The notes: generated by a model from the sequence alone, not told the origin. DNA of 64,000 nucleotides from Desulfovibrionaceae bacterium (GCA_910575755.1 CAJTFO010000004.1:16494-80493); one strand, 5' to 3'. Numbered from the stretch's first letter, positions 1-7,464 are shown. Program-made: numbers and translations.

Positions 1-2
1 CA

Positions 3-419
3 GGGCATGAGCCGCACAAAAGGGGGCTCAACACAAAGATACATTTGGCCGTGGATGCGCATGGTATGCCGCTCAGAGCTGTTATTACAGAAGGCTCCAG
101 AGCTGATTGCAAAGAAGCTTGCGCAGTGATTGACGGATTTGCTGCGGAAGCTCTTTTGGCAGATCGAGCTTTCGACACAGACGCTGTGGTCGAAGAAGCT
201 ATACAACGAGGTATGAAAGTTGTAATTCCCCCGAAAAAAAGTCGTAAAAAGAAACGAGAATACGACAGATATTTGTATAAGGCACGCCACCTTGTGGAGA
301 ATGCCTTTTTACATCTCAAAAGGTGGCGTGGAATTGCGACCCGTTATGCAAAAAGAAGCGATTCTTTTCTTGCTGCCGTCCAAATCAGATGCATCTCGTT
401 ATGGGCTGCAATAATTTGA
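3..419 (+). CDS. IS5-family transposase, C-terminal part (5' end outside window)
   Basis: The frame is open from the first bases of the window to a TGA at 417-419, so the N-terminal part of the gene is missing. The protein contains the segment TKIHLAVDAHG, which carries the first catalytic Asp, then LADRAFD with the second Asp. The C-terminal Y-(2)-R-(3)-E-(6)-K signature follows, seen as YKARHLVENAFLHLK, with the catalytic Glu. This spacing is typical of IS4/IS5-type DDE transposases, and the basic stretch KKSRKKKREYD resembles the IS427/ISL2 branch. The enzyme would cut and join the ends of its own element. The visible part is intact, but activity cannot be judged without the N-terminus. 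Confidence 0.85.
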   Translation, partial: GHEPHKRGLNTKIHLAVDAHGMPLRAVITEGSRADCKEACAVIDGFAAEALLADRAFDTDAVVEEAIQRGMKVVIPPKKSRKKKREYDRYLYKARHLVENAFLHLKRWRGIATRYAKRSDSFLAAVQIRCISLWAAII

Positions 420-430
420 CGACACTATCT

Positions 431-490
431 AGTTCAGACTTGATCTGACAGTTGTCTCCGTTTTGATGGTTTTGCTTGTCCGCTCAGTTA
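431..490 (+). repeat. 60-bp repeat at the IS end, inverted partner at 30191-30250
   Basis: This 60-bp stretch matches the reverse complement of 30191-30250 at about 52 of 60 positions, with the first 20 bases identical. It begins 11 bases after the transposase stop codon, so it is probably the terminal region of the IS. The first 20 bases contain a small dyad (TCAGA, 5-base spacer, TCTGA). Confidence 0.8.
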
Positions 491-544
491 TTGATTTCAG
501 CGTTTATATCTAAACTCCAAATACCCCCCATTGCCTGGTTCTGT

Positions 545-1354
545 TTACAGTGTCGTCAGCAGAAAGCACAATTGGCCCAGCTCAATGGCCGCGCCCAGAA
601 AGTCGCCGGAAAGCCCGCCCTGGCGGCGGGCCGTGGCGGCCAGGTGACGCGTGAGCCAGTATTGCGCCCCGGACAGGAGCAGACATTGCCAGAGGCTGAG
701 GCCCTGCGCCGCCAGGAGGCAAAGCAGCAGAAAGGCCGCCAGCCGGTAAAGGCGACGCACGGTGGGATTGATTCCGGCGCAGGCCAGACCGCCCAGAGAG
801 GTGGGGCTGTGGGGCGGCGCGCTGGCGGCCAGCCATACCGCGCAGGCCCGGCCCCAGGCCGGAGCCAGGACAAGCAGCGGCCAGTGCCCGACCGCCAAGT
901 GCCAGGCCAGCGCCAGCCATTGGCCGCTGAAAATCAGCAGCAGGCTCAACGCGCCGAAGGCTCCCAGGCGGCTGTCCCGCAGAATTTCCCGAAAACGCGC
1001 TCCGGTCGCGCCGCTGCCGCAGGCATCGCCCAGATCGGCCAACCCGTCCCAGTGCAGGCCGCGTGTGCTCCACAGCTCCAGAGCCAGCCAGAGCCAGGCC
1101 GCCAGCGCGGCGCTGAGCCAGGCCGCCCCGGAAAAGAGCGCTGTGCCGGACGTTACGGAAAGCAGCGTCAGCAGCAGCCAGGCTGCAAGGGTATACAGAC
1201 AGCCCAGAACCAGACCCGCAGGCGCGAACCACGGCACGCAGGCGGCCAGAGTGTGCGCATTGCAGGCCCTGGGCGGCACAAGACGGCTCAGAAAAGCCAG
1301 AGCGTCCAGAAAACGGCCTCCGGCCCTGGTCAGTCGGGAGGCGCAGCCGTTCAA
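545..1354 (-). CDS. cobS: Adenosylcobinamide-GDP ribazoletransferase (cobalamin synthase)
   Basis: CobS is an inner-membrane enzyme that joins adenosylcobinamide-GDP to alpha-ribazole, the last assembly step of the cobalamin nucleotide loop. The 269-residue protein is very hydrophobic, with several predicted membrane segments. It carries the family motif GLHWDGLADLGDACGS near residues 99-114, whose acidic residues are expected to bind metal and substrate. The start is a TTG at 1354-1352 that overlaps the rex stop in TTGA, so translation is probably coupled to rex. Length and motif fit the family well. The pairing with a redox regulator is notable because B12 serves corrinoid-dependent anaerobic reactions. 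Confidence 0.9.
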   Translation of the reverse strand: MNGCASRLTRAGGRFLDALAFLSRLVPPRACNAHTLAACVPWFAPAGLVLGCLYTLAAWLLLTLLSVTSGTALFSGAAWLSAALAAWLWLALELWSTRGLHWDGLADLGDACGSGATGARFREILRDSRLGAFGALSLLLIFSGQWLALAWHLAVGHWPLLVLAPAWGRACAVWLAASAPPHSPTSLGGLACAGINPTVRRLYRLAAFLLLCLLAAQGLSLWQCLLLSGAQYWLTRHLAATARRQGGLSGDFLGAAIELGQLCFLLTTL

Positions 1355-1995
1355 TAGCGGGCCTGGGTATGATTGAAGGCCAGCGCGTAGAGATGGTGGA
1401 AAAAGTCTACATATTCCACATGAACGCGTTCCGGCACCTTGATCCGGGCGGTGGTGAAATTGAGTATGGAGGTCAGGCCCGCGTCCATCAGATGCTGGGC
1501 CGCGCGCTGGGCGCGCTCTGGCGGGGTGGTGATGATGCCGATCTCAATGCCCAGATCGGCTACCATGCCTTTGAGATCCTTGGTGCAATGCACTTCCAGA
1601 CCATGCACAATTTCACCTATCTTGAAGGGATCACAGTCAAAGATGCCCACAATGTTGAAGCCGCGCGTGCGGAATTCGTCGTGATTCAGAATTGCCTTGC
1701 CCAGATTGCCCACGCCTATGAGGGCCATCCGCCATTCGCAGTCCACACCCAGCGCCGAGGTGATGGCCGCGATAAGCGAGGTCACATGGTAGCCCACGCC
1801 ACGGATGCCGAACTCTCCGAAGTAGGCCAGATCCTTGCGCACCTGTGAACCGTTGACCCCGCAGGCTTCGGCCAGGGGATTGGAAGAAATAACCTCCACA
1901 TCATCGCGGGCGAAATTTTCAAGCACCTGTACATAGGTGGCAAGGCGCTGAATGGTGGCGCGGGGGATATGCTTGCTTTTGGGCTGAGTGGCCAT
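1351..1995 (-). CDS. rex: Redox-sensing transcriptional repressor Rex
   Basis: Rex reads the NADH/NAD+ ratio and represses fermentative and energy genes when NADH is low. The N-terminal winged helix (about residues 8-75) contains SQVRKDLAYFGEFGIRG, the recognition region typical of Rex. It is followed by a Rossmann fold with IGVGNLGKAI (glycine motif at residues 94-99). I chose the ATG at 1995 (214 aa) because GAAGG lies 8 bases upstream and the length matches the family. In-frame ATGs at 2010 and 2028 lack a clear ribosome-binding site. It overlaps cobS by 4 bp. A degenerate Rex-type site lies upstream, so autoregulation is possible. Confidence 0.93.
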   Translation of the reverse strand: MATQPKSKHIPRATIQRLATYVQVLENFARDDVEVISSNPLAEACGVNGSQVRKDLAYFGEFGIRGVGYHVTSLIAAITSALGVDCEWRMALIGVGNLGKAILNHDEFRTRGFNIVGIFDCDPFKIGEIVHGLEVHCTKDLKGMVADLGIEIGIITTPPERAQRAAQHLMDAGLTSILNFTTARIKVPERVHVEYVDFFHHLYALAFNHTQARY

Positions 1996-2038
1996 GTGCG
2001 GTGCCTTCATTGCTCGAAATGTAGTCATCTGTGTTGAT

Positions 2039-2056
2039 TTGTGAAATAAATTATTA
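2039..2056. promoter_or_regulatory. Degenerate Rex-operator-like sequence upstream of rex
   Basis: The plus strand begins TTGTGAAATA, which equals the left part of the known Rex operator TTGTGAAATATTTCACAA, but the right half matches poorly (about 13 of 18 overall). It lies 44-61 bases upstream of the rex start codon, where an autoregulatory operator would be useful. The match could be chance in an AT-rich leader. Confidence 0.35.
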
Positions 2057-2068
2057 CTCAGAATACGT

Positions 2069-2094
2069 AAAAAAAGACCGCAGTGCAAGCGGCC
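2069..2094 (-). terminator. Intrinsic terminator in the rex leader
   Basis: Read on the minus strand, GGCCGC and GCGGTC form a 6-bp stem (one G-U pair) around a 7-base loop, followed by seven T. It lies between the rex promoter candidate and the rex start codon, so it would end most transcripts after about 68 nt unless it is read through. Confidence 0.6.
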
Positions 2095-2142
2095 TTTTCG
2101 CAAGCGCCAGAGCTGACGCATGAAGGAAGGATTACAAGTGCA

Positions 2143-2172
2143 ATTATATACCCTGGCCTTGGAGGCAGTCAG
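2143..2172 (-). promoter_or_regulatory. Candidate promoter for rex-cobS leader
   Basis: On the minus strand a perfect TATAAT (2148-2143) is preceded by CTGACT (2172-2167) with an 18-bp spacer. Transcription would start near 2136 and meet the terminator at 2094-2069 before reaching rex. Confidence 0.5.
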
Positions 2173-2255
2173 GGAAGGCGCGCGCATCAAGCGCCGATCT
2201 GGATCTTTTCGCGGCGCTTCCTGCTCTGAAGCGGACGGGAAAAGTCATTTACCCC

Positions 2256-2286
2256 GGAGCGGAAAAACAGACTACGTTTTCGCTCC
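2256..2286. other. Stem-loop in the rex / lipoprotein intergenic region
   Basis: GGAGCG and CGCTCC (6 bp) plus an adjoining AAAA/TTTT pairing enclose about 9 bases. No T tract follows on either strand, so it is not an obvious terminator. The rest of 2173-2434 holds no gene that I can support. Confidence 0.3.
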
Positions 2287-2434
2287 AGACGCCAGCCAGG
2301 TCCGGAACCATCAGGAAAGGCTGATCTGCACAGGAAATTGCTTCCGTGCTGAAATCGTGCATGAGGAGCAATTACCCGTAATACGGAGGAATTTTTCCTA
2401 TTTCAGACAGCATATTTATAGATTTTTTCTAATT

Positions 2435-2463
2435 TTGACTTTTATATTTGTTATTTGTAATAT
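2435..2463 (+). promoter_or_regulatory. Candidate sigma-70 promoter for the NlpC/P60 lipoprotein
   Basis: TTGACT at 2435-2440 and TAATAT at 2458-2463 are separated by exactly 17 bp inside a very AT-rich stretch (about 2395-2565). This would give a 5' leader of about 100 nt before the ATG at 2570. Confidence 0.5.
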
Positions 2464-2569
2464 TTCATATATAAATTTTCATGTGGCATGGCGAAAGAAT
2501 CATCGTCAATATATTCACATCTGGATTTACTAGAGTTTTAAAAAGTTTCTATACATTGTTGAGACATTT

Positions 2570-3067
2570 ATGAAGAGAGCATATCCTGCATCCACGCACT
2601 TCTGGCGCGCATGTCTGCTCGGACCGCTGCTGGCGGCGCTCTTGACGGGCTGTGGTCTATTACGGCCGGCGGATAACGGCCCGACATCCGCCAAGGCGCA
2701 AAAAGTGGTGCATACCGCTTACAGCCAGATGGGTAAAAAGTACCGACTGGGTGGCGCTTCACCGCAAAAAGGCTTTGACTGCTCCGGGCTGATCTGGTGG
2801 GCCTACCGCCAGAACGGGCTGAATGTTCCCAGAATCACGGTGGATCAGGCCCGGACAGGTCGATCTGTGCCGAAAAATCTGGCCCGCCCGGGAGACATTG
2901 TGGTTTTTCGTACTGCGCAAAGCCCGCGCGGCCTGCATACCGGCATTTACGCCGGCGGCAACGCCTTTATCCACAGCCCGCGCCGGGGTGAGCGCGTGCG
3001 CATGGAGAGCATGAATATTCCCTACTGGCGCAGCAAACTGATTTCCGTGAGGCGGGTTGTCCGCTGA
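2570..3067 (+). CDS. NlpC/P60-family lipoprotein, probable cell-wall endopeptidase
   Basis: The 165-residue protein has a lipoprotein signal peptide with lipobox LLTGC (lipidated Cys28), so it should sit in a membrane facing the periplasm. The rest is an NlpC/P60 domain (about residues 45-165). The catalytic Cys is in FDCSGL, the His in LHTGIY, and a third polar residue is likely the His of FIHSPR. Such enzymes (Spr/MepS type) cut peptide cross-links or stem peptides in peptidoglycan. The size equals a single-domain Spr-like hydrolase. It stands alone, with an AT-rich promoter region before it and a terminator after it. The ribosome-binding site is weak (GAGAC). Confidence 0.88.
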   Translation: MKRAYPASTHFWRACLLGPLLAALLTGCGLLRPADNGPTSAKAQKVVHTAYSQMGKKYRLGGASPQKGFDCSGLIWWAYRQNGLNVPRITVDQARTGRSVPKNLARPGDIVVFRTAQSPRGLHTGIYAGGNAFIHSPRRGERVRMESMNIPYWRSKLISVRRVVR

Positions 3068-3088
3068 AGCGCCTTGCCCTTGTTCAGC

Positions 3089-3125
3089 AAAAGCCCCGCG
3101 CCATGGCATTTGGCGTGGGGCTTTT
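3089..3125 (+). terminator. Intrinsic terminator after the NlpC/P60 gene
   Basis: AAAAGCCCCGCGCC and GGCGTGGGGCTTTT pair over 14 bp (one G-U) around a 9-base loop, 22 bases after the stop codon at 3067. Confidence 0.75.
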
Positions 3126-3176
3126 GGCATGGCTCTCCTGCTTGCGGCAACATTGCAGGAATACCCCTGCGCTGTT

Positions 3177-3218
3177 GAGAACAAAAGACGCATCCTTGCG
3201 GATGCGTCTTTTGTTCTC
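3177..3218. terminator. Bidirectional terminator between convergent genes
   Basis: A perfect 19-bp stem (3177-3195 with 3200-3218) encloses a 4-base loop and ends in CTTTTGTT on one strand and the equivalent on the other. It separates the rightward lipoprotein gene from the leftward dsbA-like gene. Confidence 0.75.
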
Positions 3219-3250
3219 AGGTAATGTCTTGTGTACTGCCTTGTGTGGCG

Positions 3251-3297
3251 CGCTTCTGGAATATTTCAAAAGGAACCGCTTTGCATTTCCAGAAGCG
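3251..3297 (-). other. Stem-loop in the 3' region of the DsbA-like gene
   Basis: CGCTTCTGGAA (3251-3261) and TTCCAGAAGCG (3287-3297) form a perfect 11-bp stem with a 25-base loop. It lies downstream of the DsbA-like stop at 3351 and has no T tract, so it may stabilise the transcript or be an RNA-end element. Confidence 0.4.
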
Positions 3298-3350
3298 TCA
3301 GGCCGCGGGAAGCGCGCGACCCTTCCCAGGTCGCCCTGCTGCGCAAGGGA

Positions 3351-4160
3351 TTACTTGCCGCTCTGCCTGAGCGACATGTCCACCGCGCCCTTGAACAGAT
3401 CCAGGGGCAGCGCTCCGCGCACCACCAGATTATTGACCAGAAAATACGGCGTGCCCTCCACACCCAGCTTTTGGGCGTCCTGCTGGTCCTCGGCCAGGAT
3501 ATCACTGACCTTCTTGCCGCGCACATCACGCGCCAGACGTTTCATATCCACATCCAGACTCTCCGCGGTCTTTTTCAGAAAATCCTCGCCTTCGCTCACC
3601 AGCCGATCCCGGTCGGCAAACAGGGCTTTGTAGAACTTCCAGGCCTTTTCCTCGCTCTGCTGCGAAACAGCCACAAAATAGGAGGCCGCCTGCCCGGCCG
3701 GTCCCTTTTCATCAAGAGGCAGATGCTTGAATACCAGGCTCACGTCCTTGCCGTATTCCTGCAAAAGAGCATCCACAGTTTTGGAAGCCTGCTGACAGAA
3801 ATGACAGGTAAAATCGGAAAAGGCCACAATGCGCACCTTGGCCTTGGGCGATCCCAGAACCGGGCGGCCTTCCAGGCGCACGCTTTTGGGCGCTTTCATA
3901 TCTTCACGCCACTGTGTTTCCAGATTGCGCTTGCGACGCATATTGGACCCCTGCTGGGCGATATCAAGCACAGCCTCGCTATGGCGACGCAATACATCCA
4001 GCACAATATCCGGATGTTCACGCAAGATTTTTTCCAGCAATTGCGGCAGATCCTCTTGCGTGATCTGGACTGCCGCGCGAGGAGCCCCGCCCGGCAGACA
4101 AAGCCCCCCCAGGAGCAACAGCATGCTCAGCGCAAAAAGCCTTGTAGTCAAAATGTTCAT
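3351..4160 (-). CDS. DsbA-family thiol:disulfide oxidoreductase
   Basis: This is an exported thioredoxin-fold protein of 269 residues. A hydrophobic signal segment covers residues 1-29, followed by a helical region (about 35-85) and then the catalytic domain, with the active site CHFC at residues 119-122. The cis-Pro loop appears as GVEGTPYF near the C-terminus. Proteins of this shape (ScsC / BcrC-like DsbA family) form or isomerise disulfides in periplasmic proteins. The helical N-terminal extension resembles oligomerising isomerase types, but this is inference. The gene follows the response regulator at 4203 by 42 bp on the same strand, so the two may share a transcript. Confidence 0.85.
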   Translation of the reverse strand: MNILTTRLFALSMLLLLGGLCLPGGAPRAAVQITQEDLPQLLEKILREHPDIVLDVLRRHSEAVLDIAQQGSNMRRKRNLETQWREDMKAPKSVRLEGRPVLGSPKAKVRIVAFSDFTCHFCQQASKTVDALLQEYGKDVSLVFKHLPLDEKGPAGQAASYFVAVSQQSEEKAWKFYKALFADRDRLVSEGEDFLKKTAESLDVDMKRLARDVRGKKVSDILAEDQQDAQKLGVEGTPYFLVNNLVVRGALPLDLFKGAVDMSLRQSGK

Positions 4161-4202
4161 ATGTCCCTCATGTAACAGGTTGCAAATTCTATGGGCCGCT
4201 TT

Positions 4203-4604
4203 TCAGCGTCCCATTGTTTGGTTGTCGTATTCCAGATGGCTTTGCATGGCGGCATCTTCAATTTTAAAGAGCAGGTCATCAAAGTCCACAGGCTTCATCA
4301 AATATCCAAAGGCGCCCTGTGTCATGGCCTGAACCGCCAATTGCATATCGGCATGTCCGGAAAGCAGAATGACCTGCGTCTTTGGCCAACGTTCGGCAAT
4401 CTGCTGTAAAGCGCCCATACCGTCCAGTACCGGCATTTTGACATCCATCACCACTATGGGAAAGGATTCTTCCTTCATGGCGTCCACGGCTTCCTGGCCA
4501 TTAGCGGCCCTGCCGCAGGAATATCCCCGCCTTCCCAGACGTTTTGCCAGTATCCGGGTAACATCTTCCTCATCATCCACAAGCAAGACACGTTTCCCAC
4601 ACAT
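4203..4604 (-). CDS. Single-domain response regulator (CheY-like receiver)
   Basis: The 133-residue protein is one receiver domain with no output domain. The acidic pair D10-D11 in LLVDDEED, the phospho-acceptor D54 in VVMDVKMP, the switch Ser82 in LLSGHAD and the conserved Lys104 in YLMKPVD are all present. It should be phosphorylated by a histidine kinase, which is not encoded nearby, and should act by protein contact. It is not clearly CheY: the FliM-binding surface cannot be judged from sequence. It lies upstream of the DsbA-like gene on the same strand. Confidence 0.9.
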   Translation of the reverse strand: MCGKRVLLVDDEEDVTRILAKRLGRRGYSCGRAANGQEAVDAMKEESFPIVVMDVKMPVLDGMGALQQIAERWPKTQVILLSGHADMQLAVQAMTQGAFGYLMKPVDFDDLLFKIEDAAMQSHLEYDNQTMGR

Positions 4605-4837
4605 ACATTCTCCCGATCAAGCGCTGTATTGCTTACGTTGCTGTATACTCTTATCCGCATTTCGACCATCAGACAAGATGCAACAGCCAGATCCAGCCTG
4701 CATCAGGCTCGCACAACAGCACTGACTCACACTGCATTGCGCACTGCAAGGCCCGCGCCTCTTTAGCCGTTGCTGGCCATCCAGCCAGAAAAATCAATTT
4801 TTTTATGCGCCCGTCTGGCAGAAAAAGTACTTATATC

Positions 4838-4866
4838 TTGACGCTTTTGCCTGCCTCTTTTACAAC
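4838..4866 (+). promoter_or_regulatory. Candidate promoter for parA
   Basis: TTGACG (4838-4843) and TACAAC (4861-4866) are separated by 17 bp. A start near 4873 would place the parS-like site at 4904 inside the parA leader. The rest of the 4605-4837 gap shows no gene that I can support. Confidence 0.45.
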
Positions 4867-4903
4867 CAACGCTACCAAGCGGCACAAATTTTTTTGGCGT
4901 GAA

Positions 4904-4919
4904 TGTTTCATGTGAAACA
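4904..4919. promoter_or_regulatory. parS: parS-like centromere site
   Basis: The 16-mer TGTTTCATGTGAAACA matches the bacterial parS consensus TGTTNCACGTGAAACA at all but one fixed position (T for C in the central CACGTG). It lies 88 bp before parA, a common place for chromosomal parS. ParB should bind it as a dimer and spread. Confidence 0.8.
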
Positions 4920-5006
4920 CCTAAAAACACCGCCATACACTGTCGCCAATTTCAGCACTGCGCATACATCAGTCAGTCAGACACACAAAGAGCGCGGAGG
5001 TCACAT

Positions 5007-5795
5007 ATGGCACGCATTATTGCCATTGCCAACCAAAAAGGCGGCGTGGGTAAAACCACGACTGCCATCAATCTTTCCGCGGCGCTGGCCGTCATGGAAA
5101 AAAAAGTCCTGCTGGTGGATTGCGACCCGCAGGCCAACAGCACCAGCGGACTGGGGCTGAGCCAGGAAGCATTGAGCGGCAACTTGTACAATACGTTTTA
5201 TTCTCCAGACAATATACACATGAATATTGCGAAAAGTCGCACTCCGTTTCTGGATGTCCTGCCTGCCAGCACCAGCCTTGTGGCTGTGGAACTTGAACTG
5301 GTGGATAAAATGGCCCGCGAGTTTTACCTGGAAGAATGCCTCAAGCGCATCAGGGACGAGTACGAATATGTTATTCTGGACTGCCCGCCTTCTCTGGGGC
5401 TGCTGACCCTCAATGCCCTTTGTTCCGCCACGGAACTGATGATCCCCCTGCAATGCGAATTTTTTGCCCTGGAAGGCATCGTCAAACTGCTCCAGAGCTA
5501 TGAGCAGGTGAAGAAAAGGCTCAATCCCAATCTGGCTTTGCTGGGCGTGGTGCTGACCATGTATGACATCCGCAACCGGCTCACCCGTGAAGTAAAGAAT
5601 GAAGTGCGCCGCTGTTTCCCTGATCACCTGTTTGAAACAGTCATCCCCCGCAATGTGCGTCTTTCGGAAGCTCCCAGCCACGGGAAATCCATCATTCATT
5701 ACGATGTCAAATCCAAGGGCGCGGAAGCCTATCTGGGACTGGCCAAGGAAGTGGTGCTGCGGCGGCCTTCCAAAAAGAACACTGTGCTGCAATAG
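5007..5795 (+). CDS. parA: Chromosome-partitioning ATPase ParA (Soj)
   Basis: ParA is a deviant-Walker ATPase that binds DNA non-specifically when ATP-bound and moves or separates ParB-parS complexes. The 262-residue protein starts MARIIAIANQ and carries the deviant Walker A KGGVGKTT at residues 11-18, with the signature first Lys. It also has DCDPQANST and the Walker B region VILDCPPSLG. Length is typical of chromosomal Soj rather than plasmid ParA, because there is no N-terminal helix-turn-helix. The start is the ATG at 5007, with GGAGG 7 bases upstream. An upstream in-frame extension to 4899 would cover the parS-like site and is unlikely to be translated. Confidence 0.95.
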   Translation: MARIIAIANQKGGVGKTTTAINLSAALAVMEKKVLLVDCDPQANSTSGLGLSQEALSGNLYNTFYSPDNIHMNIAKSRTPFLDVLPASTSLVAVELELVDKMAREFYLEECLKRIRDEYEYVILDCPPSLGLLTLNALCSATELMIPLQCEFFALEGIVKLLQSYEQVKKRLNPNLALLGVVLTMYDIRNRLTREVKNEVRRCFPDHLFETVIPRNVRLSEAPSHGKSIIHYDVKSKGAEAYLGLAKEVVLRRPSKKNTVLQ

Positions 5796-5807
5796 CGCCG
5801 CCCGGCG

Positions 5808-6209
5808 TCAGGCATTGGGCGGCGTATGCTCCACAGCCACATGATCACGAAAATGCTTCTGCCGGATTGTCGCGCCACAGCCGCGGCAATGAAAAACCAG
5901 CAGGCCGCCCAGGTTGGCATTGGCCAGACGAAAAGGATGCGCCTGATCTTCACGCCAGTTTTGCGTGGCCGCGCCGCAATGCGGACAGCGCACCGCCGGG
6001 CTGTAGGCATAGCTGAAATCCCAGTAGTGCAGAAATTCTGCAAACGCCGCCAGAGGTTCAGCAGGCTCTTCAGAAGCTTTTGCCATGAGGGAATCCAACG
6101 CCGGCCGGGCCAGGGGTTCTATTCTGCGCCAGAGTTCCCAGGGAATCTGCACAGCCTGAACCTGCCTGTCAGCATCCATAACATAAAGCAATTGCAACGA
6201 ATCAGACAT
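5808..6209 (-). CDS. Uncharacterised protein with a C-terminal zinc-ribbon
   Basis: I do not recognise this 133-residue protein. Two Cys pairs, CPHC and CRGC about 33 residues apart, suggest a zinc ribbon in the C-terminal half. The N-terminal half is acidic and helical, with the segment EFLHYWDFSYAYSP. The start is taken as ATG 6209 because GAAGGAAG precedes it; an in-frame ATG at 6233 is also possible. It lies convergent to parA (12 bp between the stops) and separates parA from parB. The good ribosome-binding site and paired cysteines support a real gene. Confidence 0.7.
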   Translation of the reverse strand: MSDSLQLLYVMDADRQVQAVQIPWELWRRIEPLARPALDSLMAKASEEPAEPLAAFAEFLHYWDFSYAYSPAVRCPHCGAATQNWREDQAHPFRLANANLGGLLVFHCRGCGATIRQKHFRDHVAVEHTPPNA

Positions 6210-6522
6210 AAAAACTTCCTTCAGATGAAACATGCCGCCAACAGTGCAAAGAAGCTCGCGCCGAAACAGCTCAGGCTTGAAACTTCAGCACCTGGCATGG
6301 GTTTTGGCTCGCTCTCGGCATTTTTCACGCCGCGCCGGGCGCGCAGCCGGCAAGAAAAGCCGGAACAGAGCGAATAAAAACGGCCTCAACAGTATTTTGC
6401 CGCTGAAAATGCGTTGAACATGGTTTCAAAACGCACAGCGCATCAAAAATAATCAGCTTTGAGCAGGGTGCCGCGCCACAGGGGCACTTGTCAAGGCGCG
6501 GACGGCGCCACAAGGAGAATAC
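6210..6522. other. Divergent intergenic region between the zinc-ribbon gene and parB
   Basis: This 313-bp stretch must hold promoters for both flanking genes. I see a short hairpin (CCGGC, 7 bases, GCCGG near 6349-6365) and an AT-rich patch near 6440-6460. I see no convincing gene and no second parS-like site. Confidence 0.4.
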
Positions 6523-7452
6523 ATGAGCAACGCAAACAAGGGCCTGGGACGAGGCCTTGACGCGCTCTTCGGCGGGTCTGAACCGCAACGCGAAATCAAT
6601 GCGCACAGCAGTATGCTGCCGCTGACGGCCCTGCGGCCCAACCCTGACCAGCCCCGCAGGAGTTTTGACCCTGAAAGCCTGAAGGAACTGGCCGACTCCA
6701 TCAAAGCTCAGGGCATCATTCAGCCGCTGCTGGTGCGCCCCCAGAGCGACGGCACAAGCTATCAGATTGTGGCCGGCGAACGCCGCTGGCGCGCGGCGCG
6801 TCTGGCCGGGCTGACCCAGGTGCCGGTTTTCGTGCGTGAACTGAGCGACAAGGAAGTCATGGCCGCCGCCCTGATCGAAAACCTGCAACGCGAGGACCTC
6901 AACCCCATCGAAGAGGCCCTGGCCCTGCAAGGCCTGCGCGACACGCTGGAACTGACGCAGGAGGAGCTGGCCGCGCGTCTGGGCAAAAGCCGTCCGGCCA
7001 TTGCCAATGCGCTGCGTCTGTTGCAGTTGAGCCAGGCGGCGCGCGACGACCTGAGCGCCGGAAACATCAGCCCAGGGCACGCCCGCTGTCTGCTGGGCGT
7101 GACGGATGCGGACGCCGCCGAGAGCCTGCGCCAGCGCATCATCAGCCATGCCCTGACCGTGCGCGAAGCCGAAGAAGCCGCAAGCTTCTGGCGGAAAAAT
7201 CATATGCTGCCCTGGCAGGCGGAAAAGAACTCAGCGGACGAAGCCCAGGGAGAAAAGGAAGCGCGCCCCCGCGCGGGGCGCAAGAAAAGTCCGCAAATTC
7301 GCAGCTTGCAGGAAAACCTCAGCCAGACTCTGGCCTGTAAAACCCTGGTCAGCGGCAACGAGCAGAATGGAAAGATTACATTAACCTACGCCAGCACCGC
7401 CGAATTGCAAAAGCTGCTGGCGCGTCTGGGCGTGAGCCTGCCCGAAGCCTGA
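6523..7452 (+). CDS. parB: Chromosome-partitioning protein ParB (Spo0J)
   Basis: ParB binds parS, spreads along the DNA as a CTP-dependent clamp and activates ParA. The 309-residue protein begins with a conserved ParA-activating peptide (KGLGRGLDALFG). It has the CTP-binding motif GERRWRAA near residues 85-92 and the motif ENLQREDLNP. A helix-turn-helix (about 150-190) and a C-terminal dimerisation domain of about 45 residues follow. AAGGAG precedes the ATG. Unusually, parA and parB are not adjacent: about 730 bp and an opposite-strand gene lie between them, so parB probably has its own promoter. Confidence 0.95.
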   Translation: MSNANKGLGRGLDALFGGSEPQREINAHSSMLPLTALRPNPDQPRRSFDPESLKELADSIKAQGIIQPLLVRPQSDGTSYQIVAGERRWRAARLAGLTQVPVFVRELSDKEVMAAALIENLQREDLNPIEEALALQGLRDTLELTQEELAARLGKSRPAIANALRLLQLSQAARDDLSAGNISPGHARCLLGVTDADAAESLRQRIISHALTVREAEEAASFWRKNHMLPWQAEKNSADEAQGEKEARPRAGRKKSPQIRSLQENLSQTLACKTLVSGNEQNGKITLTYASTAELQKLLARLGVSLPEA

Positions 7453-7464
7453 ACCGGGCGTCAC

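Larger units (their letters stand above)
1..490 (+). mobile_element. Right part of an IS5-family insertion sequence, cut by the window start
   Basis: The segment holds the C-terminal part of a DDE transposase followed by about 70 non-coding bases. These include a 60-bp sequence (431-490) that recurs in inverted orientation at 30191-30250. The right boundary is uncertain: no target-site duplication can be tested because the left end lies outside the window, and the 60-bp repeat may extend past the true element end. The next gene, cobS, ends at 545, so the insertion did not visibly break it. Confidence 0.6.

Noticed and set aside
476-1357. 293-codon plus-strand frame over cobS
   Set aside because: A Gln/Arg/Pro-rich shadow of cobS, which shows the expected membrane segments and motif on the other strand.
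2060-2330. Cobalamin riboswitch upstream of rex-cobS
   Set aside because: I looked for the B12 box (AGYCMGGAGACCTGCC-like) and the conserved core on both strands and found neither, although a terminator is present.
2120-2533. 137-codon frame in the rex / lipoprotein intergenic region
   Set aside because: No ribosome-binding site, no recognisable domain, and it crosses both promoter candidates and the AT-rich stretch.
4899-5006. N-terminal extension of parA to 4899
   Set aside because: It would translate the parS-like site. The ParA family begins at the MARIIAIANQ segment, and GGAGG lies directly before ATG 5007.
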